Of a stretch of DNA of 21,608 nt, positions 7,564 through 15,938 are shown piece by piece. The notes below the pieces were generated by a model. It saw only the letters and a list, made by a program, of their open reading frames with translations. It had not been told where the DNA came from and made no database searches. Made by a program: the position numbers and the translations under genes. The stretch is from assembly GCA_015485455.1 (NCBI GenBank), contig WFTN01000581.1:1-21608 (forward strand). The letters are read 5' to 3'. This DNA is from Planctomycetota bacterium. GTDB lineage: Bacteria > Planctomycetota > GCA-002687715 > DRQF01. Each line of letters begins with the position of its first letter. The first letter of the stretch is position 1.

Positions 7564-9128
7564 AGCGGCCAAAGCAAGCCATTGCCATCAATGGTCTTCA
7601 TGTTTCCGTCGCCGGAAGGTGCCTGCTAAGAGATGCCTCTTTGGAAGTGAACGAGGGTGAAGTTGTTCTTTTGGTTGGGCTTTCCGGTAGTGGAAAATCG
7701 GTCACTCTCAAGCTCCTTTTGGGACTTCTCAACGATCGCAGCAAGCCCTTTGAAATCAAAGGGGACATCACTCTCTTCGGCGATGAGCTTCCCGCCGCAG
7801 CGGACAACCACGCTGGCATCGTTTTTCAGGACTTCGGCCTCTTAGATGAATGGACAACACGAGAGAATATCGAATTCGGCTACGACCATCGCAAGAAAAA
7901 CAAGACTCAAGGGGAGGGCCGTAAGAAAATAGTCGATCAACTTCTGGCCGAGCTCAATTTAGACGGATCCTTGCCCATCGCAGCCCTCAGCGGTGGCATG
8001 AAGCAACGTTGCGCCATTGCCCGCACCTTGGCTCACGATCCAGACATTCTCTTTTACGATGAACCAACTTCTGGCCTTGATCCGGCGATGACCAAGCAGG
8101 TCGCCGAACTCATCAAGAGAACCAACGACGACCATAAGAAGACCTCATTCATCGTCACCCATGATCTGGCAGCGCTTTCCGAAATCGCTGATCGCATCAT
8201 CCTCTTAGACCCAAAAACCCATTCGTTTCGGCAAGTCCCCATAGAGGAAGCCAAGACCATCATGGAAGGTTTGGCGCTTTCGCAAAATAGGGACGAGTTC
8301 AGAGCGAAGCCTGTCCCCGGAATCCTTCGCCATAGTAGAAACTTCTTTTCCTCTACAGGTAAGAGCCTGGAATCCACCCTCATTGCTCTTTTTGCGCTGA
8401 TACCAAGATGGCCTCGAGGCAAATGGGGGCTGCGCTATCTCCTCTACTACCTACGACTCAGCACATTCGGGTCTGCCCTGGCCTACGTTGCTATTTGCGG
8501 CTTTATCTTAGGTCTCATCATCACTTGGTTCACATTCAGTTTCTTGCCTTTCAAGACCTACACCGAGCCTCTCCTCATTGACAATGTCATAGGAGCCATT
8601 GGTTTTAGCCTGTTTCGAATCATGGTTCCTGGAATGGTCGCCATGCTGGTGGCTGCCCGAAGCGGTGCAGCTATTGCAGCGGATATCGGCAATCGCGTCT
8701 ACACCCGCCAAACTGCCGCCATGCAATCTTTGGGGTTTAGTCCCAATCGTTATTTGCTGACAAACATCCTTTGGGCCCACCTCATCGGTATGCCCGTCCT
8801 CATAGCCGTCAACTTCTTCTTTGCAAAAATGGCCAGTCTCACCGTCTTTGCTGCCATCAAGCCAGAATATTCCACCTACTTCTGGGAGGCAGAGTTTCCC
8901 CGGTTCCTAAGCAACAACGGTGAGCTCTACTTAGGCACCCATTGGTTAGTCGGAAAGTCCCTGGTCTCGGCCTTCGGTGTGGGAACGATTGCGACGTACC
9001 TAGGAATGCGGCCGAAAGCGAGCGGTCGCGACGTCGCAACTGCCGTAACTCAATCCATTATTTGGAGCACGCTCTTTGTGCTCCTTATCCAAACGATCGC
9101 CGCGCTCCTCGAATTTGATCCGATCTAA
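7560..9128 (+). CDS. Fused MlaF-MlaE-type ABC transporter (ATPase plus permease)
   Basis: This 522-residue protein has an ABC ATPase in its first ~240 residues: Walker A GLSGSGKS (40-47), Q-loop in VFQDFGLLDEW, signature LSGGMKQR (143-150), Walker B ILFYDEPTSGLD (163-174) with the catalytic Glu168, and H-loop His201. All key residues are present. A second half (about 270-522) matches MlaE/DUF140 permeases: the ARSGAAIAADIG motif, and GKSLVSAF...ATYLGM followed by a membrane helix near the C-terminus, both hallmarks of the family. Known MlaF and MlaE are normally separate proteins that move phospholipid between the membranes with an MCE partner. A fusion of this kind is uncommon to my knowledge. 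MlaB, MlaC and an outer-membrane partner are not in this window. It overlaps the upstream membrane-anchored gene by four bases and runs convergent with the gene ending at 9138, with a nine-base gap. Confidence 0.93.
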   Translation: MKRPKQAIAINGLHVSVAGRCLLRDASLEVNEGEVVLLVGLSGSGKSVTLKLLLGLLNDRSKPFEIKGDITLFGDELPAAADNHAGIVFQDFGLLDEWTTRENIEFGYDHRKKNKTQGEGRKKIVDQLLAELNLDGSLPIAALSGGMKQRCAIARTLAHDPDILFYDEPTSGLDPAMTKQVAELIKRTNDDHKKTSFIVTHDLAALSEIADRIILLDPKTHSFRQVPIEEAKTIMEGLALSQNRDEFRAKPVPGILRHSRNFFSSTGKSLESTLIALFALIPRWPRGKWGLRYLLYYLRLSTFGSALAYVAICGFILGLIITWFTFSFLPFKTYTEPLLIDNVIGAIGFSLFRIMVPGMVAMLVAARSGAAIAADIGNRVYTRQTAAMQSLGFSPNRYLLTNILWAHLIGMPVLIAVNFFFAKMASLTVFAAIKPEYSTYFWEAEFPRFLSNNGELYLGTHWLVGKSLVSAFGVGTIATYLGMRPKASGRDVATAVTQSIIWSTLFVLLIQTIAALLEFDPI

Positions 9129-9137
9129 CCTCGGGAA

Positions 9138-10985
9138 CTAATCGTCCTTGTGGGAAAGGGCATAGCGATAGGATAACTCCAAGCTGAGGGAAAGAATACT
9201 CAGCTCAACGGGGTCTATTTTCCCAATGACGCTGCGACCCGCTCCCGGCTCTTCTCCCCTGGACCCCGTGAAGTAGGCATCCACGGCACTGTTGAGGTTT
9301 CCACGCCAGGCCTGCCAGTAAGAGCCACCGAACTGATTGATAGCCCGAGCACCAAAATGAAGGTAGTCCAGATCAGGAGGTCCCAAGGCCGGGTCAATCC
9401 CGGGTAAAGCACGGGCCACCTCATTCACTGCGGCGGTGACCCGAGAGTCATCAGCCATGGTCTTGCCGCAAAAATTCTTCACCACCAAACCCAAAGATGT
9501 CAAGGAGCTATCATGACGGCCAATAAACTCGTTTGCCACACCCTTCACTGTGGTCAAGCGCTTCCCCTCTGAGACAAGAGGAATGTGCCCGGTTTTCTCA
9601 TCCATGATCGAATCAACCCAAGAGTTCGCCCGCGTCTTGATGTCTTCCGGTAAGTCCAAGTCACAATCATCTGCAGATTGTAGAACCAGACAAACCCAAG
9701 CAGTTACCACCAGATCGGATTTTGATTGCGGCCCAGACCGCCCCCACACACCTTCTTTGTTGCGGCACCGCAGAAGAAACTTCAGGGCCTTAGACGCTGC
9801 TTCATTATGCTCATCATCATCAGTCTGCCCTCCCAATTCGATGAGTGCGAATGTTCCCAAAACGTGGTCTAATGAGAAACCAGAAACGTCCTGAGCCAGA
9901 CTGCCGTTCCTTTGCTGTTTCGACAAAAGATACCGAACCCCCGCAGCCACAGCCTCTTTGTACTTTCCTTCTTCCGGAGTGTGAAACTCTCCCAAAAAAC
10001 TCAAAAGGGCCAATGATGTTGCGCCCAAGTTAGAGATATCTCCGTCAAGTTTCGTTGTCCAACTTCCATGATCTCCTTGGGTAGATGCCAAGACTGCAAG
10101 GGTGCGTTCAATCGAACGTGGTACCCACCTTGGACCAACAGAAACCCGGGAAAATACCCGACCCATGGATGGCGTGGCGTTGGTAATGACTGTCGGTAAA
10201 GCTCCCGCCTTTTCGGCCACTTCATAGGCCTTCATGACGTGGCCACAGAAGACATTCAGGTCAGGGGCAAAAGCCAAAGTCGCTGCGCCATCTTTGTCCA
10301 TCTTGGCGACCAGTGTTTCCTCCAAGAGAACATATTTCTTCTTGCTCGATTTCTCGGTGAGATCCGCTTCATTGAGTCGCCAAAGTAGCTGTTCAAACGG
10401 CCCTTCGTCAGAAGACTTCCAAGTGAGGCTCACCCAGGTCTTCTGCTCTTTCTCCTGCTTTTCGACAAACTTTTTCAGGCTCGCCATCAGCTCTTCCCCA
10501 AGATCCAGATCGGCTCCGCCTTCAAAAACAAGCTTGCCGTCCACCAGTCGAAGCTTCAAGTTTGCCTGGGAGGCGGCGAAAATAATGGGGAACCTCTTTG
10601 TCGGCTTCCTGGTAGTGGCCCAAGTCGTAGGCTCTAATTCAAGGGAAGCTCCCATGAGAGCATGAGACACCTGGATCACACGTTTGAAGGGGACAAAAGG
10701 CGAAACCAAGATGGTAAATTCAGCACCCTTCGTCTTGGACTGCCGTAGTTTCTCGATGAGACCTCGAACAGTCATGCGCTGCCCAGAGAAATAGAGTCCG
10801 TCCGCCCGGGCGATTCTCTTGGTATCCCAGCCTTCAGGAAGGCTGCCATCGGCTTCCAAGACGCAAGGTGGCTCAGTGAGCTCAATGACAAGGGGAGAAT
10901 TGACCTCCGGGTCCGAGACCTGGGCTCTGAGGCCAACATGGGAGCAAAACACCAGGAGAACCAAAATTAAACGAACCCGAACCAT
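9138..10985 (-). CDS. Secreted prenyltransferase/squalene-cyclase-repeat protein with possible ExbD-like N-terminal domain
   Basis: The 615-residue product has a signal peptide (residues 1-21, ending L-R-A before Gln22). The C-terminal half (about 290-610) holds alpha-toroid repeats of the prenyltransferase/squalene oxidase type, with units such as RTLAVLASTQGDHGSW, VRYLLSKQQRNGSLA, and LKFLLRCRNKEGVWG, each a helix pair ending in a Gly/Trp-rich turn. The DxDD or equivalent active-site motif of terpene cyclases is not evident, and a secreted protein would lack prenyl substrates, so I read this as a structural or binding toroid, as seen in many secreted planctomycete proteins. The N-terminal segment about 70-120 (MTVRGLIEKLRQ... 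FTILVSPFVPFKRVIQVSHAL) resembles the periplasmic domain of ExbD/TolR, but weakly. It stands alone on the minus strand. Confidence 0.8.
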   Translation of the reverse strand: MVRVRLILVLLVFCSHVGLRAQVSDPEVNSPLVIELTEPPCVLEADGSLPEGWDTKRIARADGLYFSGQRMTVRGLIEKLRQSKTKGAEFTILVSPFVPFKRVIQVSHALMGASLELEPTTWATTRKPTKRFPIIFAASQANLKLRLVDGKLVFEGGADLDLGEELMASLKKFVEKQEKEQKTWVSLTWKSSDEGPFEQLLWRLNEADLTEKSSKKKYVLLEETLVAKMDKDGAATLAFAPDLNVFCGHVMKAYEVAEKAGALPTVITNATPSMGRVFSRVSVGPRWVPRSIERTLAVLASTQGDHGSWTTKLDGDISNLGATSLALLSFLGEFHTPEEGKYKEAVAAGVRYLLSKQQRNGSLAQDVSGFSLDHVLGTFALIELGGQTDDDEHNEAASKALKFLLRCRNKEGVWGRSGPQSKSDLVVTAWVCLVLQSADDCDLDLPEDIKTRANSWVDSIMDEKTGHIPLVSEGKRLTTVKGVANEFIGRHDSSLTSLGLVVKNFCGKTMADDSRVTAAVNEVARALPGIDPALGPPDLDYLHFGARAINQFGGSYWQAWRGNLNSAVDAYFTGSRGEEPGAGRSVIGKIDPVELSILSLSLELSYRYALSHKDD

Positions 10986-11133
10986 CTGTTTGACCCCACC
11001 CTATTTCGACCCAAGAGCTCACAATTGCCCGCATCACCAATTATTTGGCACGAAAATACCCGTCAAAATGGCCTGAAGCCCACCTCTACGCTATCCTGTG
11101 AGCCGAGTAGATAGAGCAACAAAGTGAGTTTCC
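10986..11133. other. Divergent promoter-bearing gap
   Basis: This 148-base gap separates the start of the toroid-repeat gene from that of the SurA-like gene, so both promoters should lie in it. No confident -35/-10 pair was found. TGGCACG at 11046-11052 matches the upstream half of a sigma-54 site, but the TTGCA half is absent. Confidence 0.4.
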
Positions 11134-13119
11134 ATGACAATAGTTTCACACATTCGACGGTCAACATGGCTGACAGTTTTCGTTTTTCTTTTGGTTTCCG
11201 CCTCCAACTCCTTATTCGCCCAGGAAAATGAACCAATCGAAGGCGGATCAATCACTTGGAAAGGCAAACAGTACGAGATTCCTGCTGGGGAGATTGAAAG
11301 ACACTTGGAGATCATCCGAGGCCTAAATCCCAAATTGGACTCTGCCAGTCAACTCCACGAAGCTTGGTGCCGGGCGATTCGATTGACCTGTGCCCGCGCC
11401 GAGGGTATCAAGCTCGACAATGAGAAGTTTGTCACCTGGATGAGCAAACGCCACAGAGCCCTGCGGGCTCAGCTCGCCCGAGACCCAAATCCCCAAGAAG
11501 GCCTTCAACGCTGGTTCATGGGGCTGGGCTTCAAGAATCTGGCAGCATATGAAGCTGCTTGCTCAGAAGAATATCTGGGAGAACTATTCGTTTCTCAAGA
11601 GTTCCCAGAAATTGATACAGACGCCAGCCTCTTGCGGGCTCGCTATGATGACATGTTTACCGCCTACGAGGTCGCGGCAGTGGCTTTCGCCCCTGAGACC
11701 CTAAATGGCTACCAACCGCTCGACCCCAAGGACGAAAAAAGCAAAGAACTTTTTCGCTCTTGGTGGAAAAGTCTGCCTGACGCAAAAAAGAAGATCATGG
11801 ATGACCAAGATCGCCCTGCCATAGAAGCGGAAACTCTTTACTTTCGCTTTAATGACAAATCCATAGATGAGCTGAAGGAGTTGTTCGAAAAAGAGCGTCC
11901 AGAAATCGGTGGCTCTCTCAAAACCCTCACTGCCAAATACGAATTGACCAATGACGATCTCTACAAGATCGCCACCCGCTGGCAACAGAAACGCCGGGGC
12001 TCCATGAGTCAATGGAATGGTGAAGTCCCTGCCAACTCGACAGAGGAGGAAGCCTTCGTATTCATACGACCCCATCTGGAGCGAATCTGGCGTCTCATTC
12101 GTTACTTAGGAGACGTTTGGCAAGAGATCAACAATGCTGAAGGAACTGTCGACTTCAAGGAACTAGCGAAGAAGCGCGGCCTCAACTATCGCTACATCCC
12201 TTTAACTCCCACAAGGCTTCTCACCGGTGATCCAGAGCTCCCAGGGGACCATCCCTTATACATGCGCCGAACCAAACCCGGTCATCTCTACAGCTATACT
12301 TCCAGTGGCGACAAACCCGGAAGCCTCTACTACACCAACGGCGTCGTCGATCAACCTGGGCTCCATGCGGGAGTTTGGCGCTTGATTCAGGCACAAGAAA
12401 TGCGTGTGCGAGATGCCGACGAAATGATGGCAACCGTCTGGGATCGCTTCGAGTTGGCCAACCGATGGCGGGTGACTTTTGAACAAGCAAATCTTCTGAG
12501 AAATGAGCTCGACCGGCAAGTGAGCAGCTATATCGCCGAGATCTCCAAGACCAAAAAACTCACCCCAGCAGAACGACAAGTCGCTGAAGCCAGCTTTGCC
12601 AAGAAGAACTTCGCTCGCTTCTTCGATCCCCGCTTGTCTCTCCTCAAGAATGCCAAAGTCATTCCAGACCTCTTTATTCGCCCTTATGAAGGAAAAAAAA
12701 TCAGCCCGAACTACAAGGGACCTGTTGGCGTGAGAGCGTCCAACTACCTCAAAATGGGGTGGAATCAAATCGTCGGCGAAATCGGCACGAAACTGGAAGA
12801 AGGCCAGATCATCCCATTAGCCTTCTCTCACGAGCGACGTATTGGCATTCTAACCCAAGTGAAGAAAATCCACCGCCCCAGTGACCGTCGCTGGAAAATT
12901 GACGTGGCTGGCCGCCAGGCGGCAAAACTCTCATTGGAACAGAACGCCAGGAAAGAGCGTATCGCTCACATTCGCCAAACCTACGGGTTTCCGAACATCG
13001 TCCATAAGTTCGCTATGACCTGTAAACAATACGATCGGATCATGTCCAAATCGTTTCTGGATCGCCAAGGGAAGTCTCTCCAGCTTGGGCCCACCATGAA
13101 AAAACCTGATGAGAAATGA
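11134..13119 (+). CDS. Secreted SurA/PpiD-like protein of unknown function
   Basis: This 661-residue protein begins with a signal peptide (about 1-29, ending L-F-A before Gln30). Residues ~40-180 resemble the helical chaperone domain of SurA-type proteins: an opening beta hairpin (GGSITWKGKQYEIPAGE), then long helices with SSEYLGEL-like spacing and a turn at RARYDDMFTAYEVAAVAF, the place where parvulin domains usually follow. I see no clear catalytic parvulin residues. A second, similar-looking block may lie at about 230-390, and the C-terminus is basic. It is followed by 66 bases and then a dipeptide-type binding lipoprotein, so the two may share a transcript. A role in handling outer-membrane or secreted proteins is my inference; the family match is modest. 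Alternatives include a helical scaffold with no isomerase activity. Confidence 0.6.
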   Translation: MTIVSHIRRSTWLTVFVFLLVSASNSLFAQENEPIEGGSITWKGKQYEIPAGEIERHLEIIRGLNPKLDSASQLHEAWCRAIRLTCARAEGIKLDNEKFVTWMSKRHRALRAQLARDPNPQEGLQRWFMGLGFKNLAAYEAACSEEYLGELFVSQEFPEIDTDASLLRARYDDMFTAYEVAAVAFAPETLNGYQPLDPKDEKSKELFRSWWKSLPDAKKKIMDDQDRPAIEAETLYFRFNDKSIDELKELFEKERPEIGGSLKTLTAKYELTNDDLYKIATRWQQKRRGSMSQWNGEVPANSTEEEAFVFIRPHLERIWRLIRYLGDVWQEINNAEGTVDFKELAKKRGLNYRYIPLTPTRLLTGDPELPGDHPLYMRRTKPGHLYSYTSSGDKPGSLYYTNGVVDQPGLHAGVWRLIQAQEMRVRDADEMMATVWDRFELANRWRVTFEQANLLRNELDRQVSSYIAEISKTKKLTPAERQVAEASFAKKNFARFFDPRLSLLKNAKVIPDLFIRPYEGKKISPNYKGPVGVRASNYLKMGWNQIVGEIGTKLEEGQIIPLAFSHERRIGILTQVKKIHRPSDRRWKIDVAGRQAAKLSLEQNARKERIAHIRQTYGFPNIVHKFAMTCKQYDRIMSKSFLDRQGKSLQLGPTMKKPDEK

Positions 13120-13185
13120 GCTATAAATCGAATAATGGAATTTAAGTTGATGTCATTTTGATTCTGGGGATTATCTTAGACTTCT

Positions 13186-14940
13186 ATGCACAAGAAACGA
13201 CTCAAGAAGATCAAGGGCTTTGTCGTTCTTCTCCTCACGCTTATTGCGGTAGGTTGCGGCGACAAACCCAAAAAGCCAGACAATACAAAACCTAAGAAAC
13301 CAATCGCGGCTCACAAACCCTCCGTCCTGGAAGAAACCGACGGGGGCCAAGAGGTCTTCGACCAAGAACCTGTGGTGGAATTAGACGGCACCCTTCCAAT
13401 TCAAGGCCGGGTGGTCTATCGCGTTGCTCAATCTCCAGAGACCCTCAACTCAGCCACAGCGAATTCGAACCTGGACAGGAAGCTCTGCCGATTTCATCTC
13501 AACTTCAAAATGCTCGAGCGACACCCATTGGAGTTGGATGCCATTCCCTGGTTGGCAGCCACCATGCCAGAGAAAAGCGCTGACGGTAAGAGCCATATAT
13601 GGACAATCAAAGAAGAAGCGACATGGGCGGACGGCGAACCCGTTACCGGGGAGGACGCCGCATTCACTTGGGCTTTCATCAACTCCAAGAATGACAAGAT
13701 TCGCAACGCCTGCGGCACATTAAGAAGCCTGCTGTCACAAGTGTCATCCGTGACTGCGGTGGATAAGAAACGATTCGAAGTCAAGTACAGCACGCCAGTG
13801 CATAAGGGCGAGATTTACTTCGGTCTGAATTTCGCTCCCATCCCCAAACACCTAGTCGAGCAAAACCAAGAGGAAGCGGCGTCCAAGCGCTTCTTGCCAG
13901 GTTCTGGTCCCTATGTGGTGAACTCCTGGAAGAATGGGGTCATTGATTTGGAACGACTGGATACTTGGTGGGGTGACAAGGTTGACACTTTCAAGAACCG
14001 CTTCACCATCAAGCACTTCGTCTACAAGATCATCCCCGACACGGTTCAAACTGTTGAGCAACTGAAATCCGGTGCTGTCGATTTCGCCGCCGTCAACATC
14101 GAGGCCTATACATCTTTGATGAAAGATGCCAAGAAATTCAACCTTGAGGGCACCCACTATTATTTACCCCTCTGGAGTTTTATTGGATTCAACTGTGCCA
14201 ACCCAGTCTTGCAGGATAGTCGGGTTCGCAGAGCATTGTCTCTCTTGATTCGCCGCAATGGGATCAACAAGAAGTTCTATCAAGGACTCGCGAGACCAGT
14301 GGCCGGGCCTTTCTTTGCTTCCAGCATTTTCAACAATGCCAGGATCAAGGCCGATCGCTATGATCCCCTGAAAGCCAAGGCGCTCTTAGAAGCTGCTGGT
14401 TGGACAGACCGCAATGGGGACGGCATCCTCGACAACGCTCAGGGCGAGAAACTCAGCTTTGTCCTGAACCGCACCAATGCTGGGCTGTCATGGTCCAAAG
14501 GAATTATCGAGTCCATCACGGATTCTTGGCGTCAAGCGGGGATCGATGTAACGATCGAAACCCTGGGAGGTCGCGTCCTATACAGCATCTACGACAAAGC
14601 TCAACATGAGGCCTACGCTGAAGTATGGGAGATTGATGCGATCAACCCCGAGCTTGGAATTCGAGCCATGTTCCATGGCGACCAGTGCGGCAATGGCGGA
14701 TACAATTGGCAGCAATACCGTGTCCCCAAGCTCAATCTTCTCATCGAGAAGTTTGTCGCCACGGAAAACGATGTCGTGAGAATTCGAACAGCCCACAAGA
14801 TTCACGCCATGATTCGAGAGCACGCCCCTGTCGCTTTCTTATTCAACAATCCCACTTGCATCGTTTGGAACAAACGACTGAGAGGAGTCAAAGCTTATCC
14901 CCTCGGAATTCGTCAATGGGACTTCAAGGTTAGCAAGTGA
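13186..14940 (+). CDS. ABC transporter substrate-binding lipoprotein, family 5 (OppA/DppA type)
   Basis: This 584-residue product has a lipoprotein signal: basic start, hydrophobic stretch and a lipobox ending AVGC with Cys24 as the lipidated residue. A Lys/Pro-rich linker (25-45) precedes the binding domain. Family-5 (peptide/nickel/oligosaccharide) features follow, including the open-cleft domain with motifs such as WTIKEEATWADGEPVTGEDAAFTW and RVRRALSLLIRRNGINKKFYQG. The family binds short peptides, nickel or sugars; ligand cannot be read from sequence. Its stop codon overlaps the start of the first permease gene (GTGA), so the three genes form one operon. The start ATG has no strong ribosome site, which may mean weak or coupled translation. 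The upstream gene may belong to the same transcript. Confidence 0.92.
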   Translation: MHKKRLKKIKGFVVLLLTLIAVGCGDKPKKPDNTKPKKPIAAHKPSVLEETDGGQEVFDQEPVVELDGTLPIQGRVVYRVAQSPETLNSATANSNLDRKLCRFHLNFKMLERHPLELDAIPWLAATMPEKSADGKSHIWTIKEEATWADGEPVTGEDAAFTWAFINSKNDKIRNACGTLRSLLSQVSSVTAVDKKRFEVKYSTPVHKGEIYFGLNFAPIPKHLVEQNQEEAASKRFLPGSGPYVVNSWKNGVIDLERLDTWWGDKVDTFKNRFTIKHFVYKIIPDTVQTVEQLKSGAVDFAAVNIEAYTSLMKDAKKFNLEGTHYYLPLWSFIGFNCANPVLQDSRVRRALSLLIRRNGINKKFYQGLARPVAGPFFASSIFNNARIKADRYDPLKAKALLEAAGWTDRNGDGILDNAQGEKLSFVLNRTNAGLSWSKGIIESITDSWRQAGIDVTIETLGGRVLYSIYDKAQHEAYAEVWEIDAINPELGIRAMFHGDQCGNGGYNWQQYRVPKLNLLIEKFVATENDVVRIRTAHKIHAMIREHAPVAFLFNNPTCIVWNKRLRGVKAYPLGIRQWDFKVSK

Positions 14941-15938
14941 AAATTCCGTCGACGCCGAAATTCTCGAAACGCCCTCTCAGTGCCCTGGGCATCCTGCTTA
15001 CCATTCTCTTCATCAACTTCCTATTGATTCAAGCCACCGACACCCATCGGTTGCGACAAGAGAATCTGGGATCACGCCAAACGTCGCCGGAAGAAATAGA
15101 AGAACGCATCGCTGTTTTTCGCCGGGAATTTGATCTGGACAAACCCATAGTAACCCGTTTCTTCTCGTGGATGAAGAAGGTCGCTATCCTTGATTTCGGC
15201 CACGGAATGATAGATCCAAGGCCGGTTCGAACCATCGTTGGGGAGGCCTTATCCCAGTCAATCTGGTTACAGATTCCAAGTATCTTGTTGTTCTTTCTCA
15301 TTGGTATTCCCCTGGGTGTTTTCATGGCAGCAAATGCAGGGGGTTTCTTCGACCGGATTTTGGGCTCGCTCCTCTTAGGGGCCTACGCCATGCCCACCTT
15401 CTGGGTGGCAACGCTTTTGCTCATCTACGGCGCTACTTCTTCTGGTTATGACATCTTCCCTTTGGAGGGCCTTTCCAGCCCAAAGATGGAAGGGGCCTGC
15501 ACCTGGGTGTGGCTCAAAGACCGAGGGGCACACATGGTCTTACCGGTCTTTGCTCTTTCCTTGCCTGGAGTCACGGTTATCGCCCGTCAGACGAGAAGCG
15601 CCATGCTCGAGACTCTGAGCAGCGATTTCATCCTTGCAGCCAGAGCCTCCGGCATCTCGGAGCGACGGGTCATCTGGGTCCACGCATTGAGGAATTCTCT
15701 ACTCCCCGCAGCTACGCTTCTGGGTCTTCTGCTCCCCCAATTGGTCGGGGGCTCCGTTGTTGTGGAGTCGATTTTCAACGTGAAAGGGATCGGACTTTTA
15801 CTGTGGCAATCGGCAAATGCCCGGGACTTCCCTGTTCTTCAGGCTCTCATCTTGCTGAGTACGATACTCACCCTCGTTGGTTTTGTGGTCGCAGACTTCA
15901 TGGCGACACGGTTAAATCCGAAGGTGAGCCGAGCATGA
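14937..15938 (+). CDS. ABC transporter permease, DppB/OppB type
   Basis: This 333-residue inner-membrane protein starts at GTG, overlapping the binding-protein stop by four bases (GTGA). It has the family layout: an N-terminal membrane helix (about 13-32), a long segment containing FDLDKPIVTRFFSWMK, then the binding-protein-dependent permease core with TM helices from about 100 onward. The EAA loop that docks the ATPase is visible at SDFILAARASGISERRVIWVHALRNSLLP. It forms the channel with the second permease at 15935, whose start overlaps this stop (ATGA). The partner ATPase is not encoded in the window. Confidence 0.94.
   Translation: MKIPSTPKFSKRPLSALGILLTILFINFLLIQATDTHRLRQENLGSRQTSPEEIEERIAVFRREFDLDKPIVTRFFSWMKKVAILDFGHGMIDPRPVRTIVGEALSQSIWLQIPSILLFFLIGIPLGVFMAANAGGFFDRILGSLLLGAYAMPTFWVATLLLIYGATSSGYDIFPLEGLSSPKMEGACTWVWLKDRGAHMVLPVFALSLPGVTVIARQTRSAMLETLSSDFILAARASGISERRVIWVHALRNSLLPAATLLGLLLPQLVGGSVVVESIFNVKGIGLLLWQSANARDFPVLQALILLSTILTLVGFVVADFMATRLNPKVSRA

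Noticed and set aside
11046..11052. Sigma-54-type TGGCACG half-site
   Set aside because: The matching TTGCA element at the right distance is missing.
13120..13185. A promoter in the gap before the binding protein
   Set aside because: TTGATG and TTATCT are 18 bases apart, but the second is a poor -10. Possible, not supportable.
15509..15934. In-frame extension of the second permease, 142 residues upstream
   Set aside because: It lies inside the first permease in another frame and has no ribosome site. The ATGA overlap at 15935 and a normal N-terminal membrane helix support the shorter form.
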